Assembly (NCBI GenBank): GCA_928212115.1
Contig: CAKMRJ010005634.1
Location: 264,088,118-264,152,117, forward strand
DNA from: Lactuca virosa
Lineage: Eukaryota > Streptophyta > Magnoliopsida > Asterales > Asteraceae
DNA length: 64,000 nt
Direction of reading: 5' to 3'
In this document: piece after piece, positions 57,197-64,000 of the stretch
How positions within the stretch are numbered: position 1 is the stretch's first letter
Layout: every line of letters starts with the position of its first letter
Program-made: the position numbers and the translations under genes
The notes under the pieces: generated by a model
The model's database searches: none
What the model saw: only the letters and a program-made list of their open reading frames with translations
What the model was told of the DNA's origin: nothing

Positions 57197-57835
57197 TTAC
57201 AGATGTAATGAGTTCGGGAAAAATGACCTAGAAGTAGGTCTTACATCAACCAAGATGGCAAATTTTGACAGACTATTACCAAATCTTGCTTGCTGAGCTC
57301 GAAGTTCCCTGACTTCAGCTTGGATTTCAACAAGTTCCTTTTGTATAACTGCATTGCGGACCTGAGTCCTTTCATGAGCAGACTCTAGTTGGCGAATGCG
57401 GACTGTGTTAACGCCAGAGTTGGCGTCAACCTCCACTACTCGGTCAATAGTTGCTCGACCTTGCTCAGCGTTCCGAGCAATCCTACGGACCATTATGGGT
57501 AGGACCCTGTCAGCTGAACCTCCTTCAGTGAGGTTGTAGAAGCTTCTGTCTCCATGGTAGGGCATGGGCTGCCCCTGTTCCTGACTCCACCTGTTCAAGT
57601 TTGTGGCCCACAGAGGAGTGGGTCCTTGAAATGTTGGACGAGGGTTCAGGTTTGGGTCTTGAGCAGCTGGGGGTAGGTTGTTGACTTCAGGCTCTGAGTC
57701 AGAACCATCAGAAAAGCCTTCAGCTTCATGATCATCCAAAGGGATTGGGTGATCATCTTCTGGCTCTTCTCCAAGCCATCCAGCATTGCCGTTGTTGGGA
57801 TAGTACGGGTCTTCGGGAAAATGGAATCCAGCCAT
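57197..57835 (-). CDS. E2 leader ORF upstream of gag, unknown function
   Basis: An intact 212-codon frame from an ATG at 57835. The first 60 residues are acidic (EEPEDDHPIPLDDHEAEG; DGSDSEPEVNN). A middle part is rich in P, N, Q and aromatic residues (FQGPTPLWATNLNRW, near residue 69). The second half is charged and helical, with a likely coiled coil at about residues 143-188 (RQLESAHERTQVRN, QKELVEIQAEVRELRA). No signal peptide or membrane segment. It lies in the leader between the conserved hairpin and gag, 190 bases before the gag ATG. A shortened relic is in E1. I do not recognise the protein. Extra ORFs before gag are known from Ogre/Tat Ty3 elements, less so from chromoviruses. Confidence 0.75.
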   Translation of the reverse strand: MAGFHFPEDPYYPNNGNAGWLGEEPEDDHPIPLDDHEAEGFSDGSDSEPEVNNLPPAAQDPNLNPRPTFQGPTPLWATNLNRWSQEQGQPMPYHGDRSFYNLTEGGSADRVLPIMVRRIARNAEQGRATIDRVVEVDANSGVNTVRIRQLESAHERTQVRNAVIQKELVEIQAEVRELRAQQARFGNSLSKFAILVDVRPTSRSFFPNSLHL

Positions 57836-58530
57836 TATATCTACGCGGGAAAAGGGATAAGGAAATAATCAATAGACGAACTAACTAGATAATTATAAGA
57901 TGATCTTTATCAGTTACTCCAACATTTGCGTAGTGCATACCAGTCATAGGTATCCTAGACAGGATAGACCTTCGAATAAGTGATCCTAACTCTAAGCCCA
58001 CAACCAAACAAGGAACAGGAAGTAAAGCAAAGATCACAGATTCTAAGTCTATGATATCCTAGTCACATATAACCTTAGTGTATCCACTCCGCAACTATTG
58101 ACATACTTAATAAAGACCTTTAGTTCTCAGGTAAGTAATTAATAGTAACACAAAATACTCCTATAGTATTTTAAGTTTATGTTCTGTTCTACTATTCTCG
58201 TTGTAGAAGTGTTGGTAAGTTTTTAGACTTGTTGCAACCTCACAACCACACTTAGGCACATGCTAATCACTCCTCGGATACTGTAGTTGATCAGGCTACA
58301 TCTTACCAGGGTTGACCATATGTCTCTAAGTCTACTTGTGCTGTCCAACAATCGTAATACTTTTGTTCTGTCCTAGTGACACTGATTTTAGTATGAATGC
58401 AGGTATGTATACTTGGTTAAATATTTTATTATTTAAAAGTATAAACTCTTTATCAGAGTATTTTAATCCCGCTGTGTTTATAGTTCGTATATCTTTTATG
58501 GGTTGATACACTCGATTCACTATAAACAAT
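57836..58530 (-). other. E2 leader, primer-site side
   Basis: Non-coding and homologous to E1 leader 2300-2960. It contains the conserved hairpin (57964-58052). Confidence 0.7.
57964..58052 (-). other. Conserved hairpin in E2 leader
   Basis: Read on the minus strand: ATAGAC pairs with GTCTAT (58047-58052 with 57964-57969) and GTGATC with GATCAC (58032-58037 with 57980-57985). The inner arm in E1 is GTGACC/GGTCAC, so a C-G pair has become U-A with both sides changed. The loop keeps CCTGTTCCTTGTTTGGTTG and GTGGGCTTAGAG. Confidence 0.75.
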
Positions 58531-58544
58531 GCTCTGATACCAAT
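58531..58544 (-). other. E2 primer binding site
   Basis: Minus strand TTGGTATCAGAGC, initiator tRNA-Met, next to the LTR at 58546. Confidence 0.95.
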
Positions 58545-59369
58545 CTGTCACACCCTAAAACCGGAACGACGGTAACGTTCGGGGGTGGAGGACGTCATAT
58601 ACAGTATCACAACAATGCAAAGTAGTAAACAAGCAACAACATCATCCATTGCATTAATAATATAGTTACATACAAGTGTGTTCTGTCAAGTTATATAGAC
58701 ACCAAAAATAATATACATCAAAATAAAGATGAGTCTTGATACGAGCTCCATCTTCGCTCCAACCTGGCTCCGGTACCTGTCTACTGGCGACCTGAGAATA
58801 CAACTTATTTTGAAAGAGTTTATCAGCTTTAAAGCTGGTGAGATCATAAGTATATTAGTGTCTGTAGTTGTATGAAAGTGTTTTGTAAGTTTGTAATCGT
58901 ATATGTTTGTAAAAGTTTGTAATTGTTTGAACTCTCCTAGAAAACCCTATGTTTCCTACTAAAAGTAGCCTTCTACCAAGGCATCTAGTATCTGTGTGTG
59001 TGTCTCTTGTAAGAGTGTGTATTTTCCCAAATTCGACTATCATTAACCAAAAATATAGTTTTTACATAATTGTTTATTGTGTAAATATCACAAAGTAAAT
59101 GTAATGGGAAAATGATATAGTACTGTAGTGTTGTATTAAGTAACTACTGTTGTACTAACTACTTTAAACCAATTGTTATTTAAAGTACCATGTGATCGGC
59201 CTGTATCCTGCTACCGACTCAATAGAAAAACGACGATGTAAGACGTCGTAAGAAATGACAGGTAGTGCCATGCCCCGTTAGGTGGCTCACATAACTGTAA
59301 TAATGTATATGTAATGAATGTGCTAGCTGTATTGTATGTTCTACCTCTATCTAGCATGTATGTTCTCTC

Positions 59370-59582
59370 TGTATGGTATTGTTTGTTATCTCTTTCTCTG
59401 TATGGTATTGTTTGTTATCTCTTTCTCTGTATGGTATTGTTTGTTATCTCTTTCTCTGTATGGTATTGTTTGTTATCTCTTTCTCTGTATGGTATTGTTT
59501 GTTATCTACTCTGTATGGTATTGTTTGTTATCTCTTTCTCTGTATGGTATTGTTTGTTATCTACTCTGTATGGTATTGTTTC
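59370..59582. repeat. 29-bp tandem repeat in E2 5' LTR
   Basis: About seven copies of the TCTGTATGGTATTGTTTGTT unit, two of them shortened by four to five bases. Length differs from the other LTR by about three units. Confidence 0.95.
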
Positions 59583-59785
59583 ATGTATGAACTGACTCTT
59601 TGTATGTTTCATTGATCTAGTAATAGTATTAGTATCTTCCTAAACTACTCCTATAGTAGCTTACTAGTAATGTATGAACATGTATGTATACCCTTGCTAC
59701 CCAAAGGTATGGAGCTGAATGAAAGAAGGAACCTTTGTATCTATATACATATACATAATATATAACTAGGATTCAAACGACCTTC

Positions 59786-59855
59786 GGACAGATAACCCTA
59801 ATACCCTAAGTCCACAACCAAACAAGGAACAGGAAGTAAGGTGAGCTATCAGTCC
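59786..59855 (-). other. Conserved hairpin in E2 5' LTR
   Basis: Read on the minus strand: arm GGACTGATAGC (59845-59855) against GTTATCTGTCC (59786-59796), with one mismatch and one G-U wobble in 11 pairs. The loop has CCTGTTCCTTGTTTGGTTG. E1 arms at this place are GGACTAATAAC/GTTATTAGTCC. The second pair of arms seen in the E1 LTR (duplicated block) is absent, so the duplication is specific to E1. Confidence 0.7.
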
Positions 59856-60404
59856 TAAGTCCTTTCAATCCTACTTATATAACTATATCTATATAGATAC
59901 ACATTTAACAGAATATAAGTTTAAAAGTGTTTAAGTAAAAGTATTTGACATGAAAAGGAGTTTGTAAAACAGTTTGAAGTAAAACAGTTTAGTAACACAG
60001 TTTGAAAAGTAAGAAATCCACTTGTTTGGTAGTTATTAATCACATGTGATTGATATAATAACTATAATAATTCAACTTGTATCCCCCCCCATAAAAGCAT
60101 TTAAAAACATTTAAAAGGTTAATTAAGGGGGGTATGAACTCACCTGTAGTGAGTGGTTTGGATGAACTGATGATATAGGATTGCTAGGTGTCAAGTGAAG
60201 ACTTGTACACACACAATGATCTTAGTTAGCATATAATAACACATATATGTATCCAATTAGTCTTAAAACAACTAATTAACAAAGTTAAGACATCCTAGGG
60301 CATGAAAAACACTTTATATAAGTGTTATAAGTGCTAAGGATTGTATCTAAATGTTGTAGGACATTGCTACTGAGTTTAGGGTTCAAGGGAACCCTTTATA
60401 TGAG

Positions 60405-61190
60405 TTTACGGTTTTGTGACCATAACTCCTTGAGTTTACGGTCGTAAACCCATGAGTTTATGGTCGTAAACCCATGAGTTTACGGCCGTAAACTCATGCT
60501 TCTTTGACCATATGTTGTTTTGAAGCTCAACAAGTCCCTAGAAGCATTTCCACTTGAAGTATAAACCTATGGAAGTGATTAGGGCACCATTTCACTCCTA
60601 AATGGAGTTTATGGTCCCTGGACCATTTGCCTTTGGGTTTACGGTCGTAAACCCAAATGGTTTATGGTCTTTTGATGTTTTCATGTACTTAACTCACTAG
60701 GGAAGGGATCTATGCAAGTTTCCAAGGCTTAGAAGGGACTAGGGCACACTTTGGCACCCTTTTTAGGGTTTACGGTCCAAGGTGTTCTTGGACCGTAAAC
60801 ACCTTTGATCCTTGGTTTCCTTGGTGTTTTCTTGATGTATAGAAGTGTAACAAGCCTTATTATACTCGAGGATAAAAGTACTTACAAGATAGAGGCTTGA
60901 AAAGGTGCTAAATCTCCAAGAACACTAGTGTGTGTTCTTGGTGAAACTTGAAGATCTAACCTTTTGGAATGATTTCACGGATGGAAGTGTGTTAAATCAC
61001 TAGATTAAGCAATATATCAACTTAATAGGGCTAGAAACACTTACAAGTTGAAGATCTTGAAGAATTGTTGGATGATACTTGAGAGAGAATTGAGTTTGGA
61101 TCTTGAATTTGTGAAAAATGGTAAATAATGACTAAGTGTCATACATATACCCCCAATATAGGGTTTACGGCCGTAAACACCTTTGTTTAG
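60405..61190 (-). repeat. GTTTACGG/CCGTAAAC hairpin array, E2 5' LTR
   Basis: At least five palindromes. The best is a perfect 14-bp stem with a 5-base loop: GTTTACGGTCCAAG (60768-60781), loop GTGTT, CTTGGACCGTAAAC (60787-60800). In the other LTR this stem has decayed by one base (CCATAAAC). Confidence 0.85.
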
Positions 61191-61396
61191 GTTGTAAACT
61201 CCAAACTCTTGGAGCTTTGGGACTTTATTGTTGCACAATAAACCCTAGAGCATCCTCTCTCCTGGTATCTCCTGAAGCACTAATCTTAAAATACTCAAAC
61301 TTATTCCAAAAAAGCTTGAAAATTAGCAGAAACAGTTTTGACTCCTATTGAAGTGAATGGTTGTACAGGATAGAAATTTCGGGTTGTCACAGTTAG

Positions 61397-61533
61397 AGAT
61401 TAAATTTTCAGATTCCAAGATCATCATAACTTTAGCTTTACTAAGATATTTCAGCACGAGGCCTGCCAATCAATTGTTCTGCCTTTTATCACTACTAATT
61501 ACCCTCATCTTTTCTGAGCATTTAAGGGGAGAT
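61397..61533 (+). pseudogene. Copia 3' end after E2, plus strand
   Basis: A short non-coding or C-terminal remnant that continues the sequence left of E2. It ends in a polypurine tract AAGGGGAGAT (61524-61533) before an LTR start. Confidence 0.5.
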
Positions 61534-61850
61534 TGTTGGAGCAAGAAATGATCTACAGTTCTAAGTAATTTATTAGGTTAGAATTTTCCCTTGTATGAAA
61601 GCATATTCCCTCCACTAGTATATAAAATAGAGGTGTGTGGTCATTTGTTTTAGGGTGCACCATGTAGATATTAGTTAGAGAGAGAGTTCGCTGGGGAATT
61701 CTCCCTAGCCATGAGTGTTCTTCATGTAATATTGTGTATCTCTCTATCTATACATTTTAGTTTACTCATTTGCTCATGTTCATAATTGCTCATACACGAT
61801 TATCTTCTTGATTATTATTATTATTTTGCACCAAACTAATCGTTCAATGG
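61534..61850 (+). repeat. Copia-type LTR, plus strand
   Basis: Starts TGTTGGAGCAAGAAATG directly after the polypurine tract. It has a TATA box, TATAAAAT at 61621-61628, and a CT/AT-rich start region. It ends about 61850 (near TCGTTCA); the exact end is uncertain. No second copy is in the window. Confidence 0.6.
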
Positions 61851-62965
<1,115 letters not shown>

Positions 62966-63225
62966 TGTTGGATATTATTTAAAAATATTCTAATTATATG
63001 CCCAAAAGTACTAGATTTGCAAAAAAGCAATTCTAGATTTGAATAAACTAAAACGATTTTACCCACCCAGGATCATTTTGCAAAGCTTAGGAAGATTAAA
63101 ACTATCATAGAAATGACAAGATTACAACCATTGAAGTCTTTGATTCTCATGGGAGATAGAAGTTGATGAACTGATGCATTAAGCTCCAAAGAAGAAGCTA
63201 TACCACTTCAAGATGCTATTCTTCA

Positions 63226-63308
<83 letters not shown>

Positions 63309-64000
63309 TTTAAGAGTATGAGTTCATATCAAATGAACCTTAAAGTGAAGCAACATATAAAGCTCTTAATCTAAGATCGCAATTCAAAAAGAAGAGATGG
63401 GAAAGGAGCTCTAAAAGCTACGGTTTTGGCAGCCTCCACATGGAGGAAAAAGTGAGAAAAAGATTAATGTAAATGATAAGTAAAACCTTTTTATATACCA
63501 TCCAATGTGTACAAAAGTCAAGGCATGTAAGTGAAAGAGTATGGTCTTCATTTTGACAAGAAGGACGTGTAAGAAACCGACACCATAAGCATGGGTAACC
63601 CTTATGGTGTACCTACTGTTTCTTGACAAAATGTCAAGACATGGAGTATCTTTTACGCAAGCCTAACTAGCTAGTTACAATGCAACCTAATGGTTAGTTA
63701 AAGTGTGCAAAATGTTATACATAACATTAATAATCATACTAGATGATATTTCACTAGTTTTTGTTCTCTTTATTATTATTTCCTAGGAACAATGTTTTTC
63801 CAATTAAATACAAGTGTTGATATTTATTAATAATCAAAATTACTCTAGTAAATAAGAAATTAATAGTGACTTGGTATAAGGTGTAACCCAATAGGATTAT
63901 ATATCATTAGAAAATAACATTCTATAATGACTCTTGGGCATAAAGATCTTTCATAATTCTAACCAATTTGGTGTTTATTTGGTGGTGACTTAATAAAGAG
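62966..64000 (-). repeat. Element H: LTR, minus strand, related to element G
   Basis: Begins TGTTGGATATT next to the primer site. It contains a (TA)n tract (63229-63302) and ends outside or near the window end. Near 63930 the word GACTCTTGGGCATAAAGA parallels the element G LTR at about 48795. No supported gene; the minus ORF at 63411-63629 is not recognised. Confidence 0.5.
63229..63302. repeat. (TA)n microsatellite
   Basis: About 37 TA units within the element H LTR. Confidence 0.97.

Larger units (their letters stand above)
50360..61391 (-). mobile_element. E2: second chromovirus of the E1 family, minus strand
   Basis: The LTRs (50360-52438 and 58546-61391) are flanked by the perfect 5-bp duplication GTTAG (50355-50359 and 61392-61396). 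Protein and leader are homologous to E1 in the same order. E2 adds an intact ORF between primer site and gag. Gag-pol has several shifts and stops, and the two LTRs have suffered separate deletions, so E2 is older than E1. Confidence 0.97.
58546..61391 (-). repeat. E2 5' LTR
   Basis: 2846 bp. Contains the 29-bp tandem repeat (59370-59582), the hairpin (59786-59855), a C8 run (60083-60090, equivalent to the G run of E1) and the GTTTACGG array. About 135 bases are deleted near 59259, where both ends of the missing piece read ATGAC. Confidence 0.95.

Overview
This window is plant nuclear heterochromatin made almost entirely of transposable elements. I found no single-copy host gene, tRNA, rRNA or CRISPR. 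The layers are LTR retrotransposons nested in each other, one hAT DNA transposon, and AT, GA, AC and ATT microsatellites. Several long terminal repeats carry very dense short palindromes (GTTTACGGCCGTAAAC, ACTCGTCGAGT). That style and the Tekay-like chromovirus protein make an Asteraceae genome, perhaps Lactuca, my best guess. It is an inference, since no search was possible.

Layout. 1-11314: a young plus-strand Ty3 chromovirus (E1), cut by the window start, with gag, protease, RT, RNase H, integrase and a chromodomain-like tail, and LTRs of about 3.2 kb. Its right end sits inside the protease of an older minus-strand Ty3 element (A, 11315-14240). 14241-31398: a decayed plus-strand Copia element (B). 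It is split by a minus-strand Ty3 element (E3, 18139-26180, target duplication AATCA), by a hAT transposon (28346-30618), and at its 3' end by a Ty3-like element without coding genes (D, from 31399). 34946-47495: a minus-strand Copia element with a long coiled-coil Gag (C). Its gag is split by a nearly complete minus-strand Copia element (F, 38274-46025, target duplication CTATC). 47496-50354: another minus-strand LTR and non-coding debris. 50360-61391: a second, older, minus-strand copy of the E1 family (E2, target duplication GTTAG), with an additional ORF between primer site and gag. 61392-64000: a plus-strand Copia 3' end with LTR, AT-rich debris and a minus-strand LTR related to the one at 47.8 kb.

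How the parts work together. Each complete element follows the usual order LTR, initiator-tRNA-Met primer site, gag, pol, polypurine tract, LTR. No element has a fully open reading frame. E1 is closest: its LTRs are about 99% identical by eye, yet gag-pol has three small frameshifts.

The most interesting signal is non-coding RNA structure in the E1/E2 family. A hairpin with a conserved pyrimidine-rich loop occurs twice inside the E1 LTR and once in the leader. It recurs in E2 with compensatory base changes. The same LTRs carry an array of hairpins sharing the stem GTTTACGG/CCGTAAAC. A TATA box about 235 bases into the LTR implies that all of these are transcribed.
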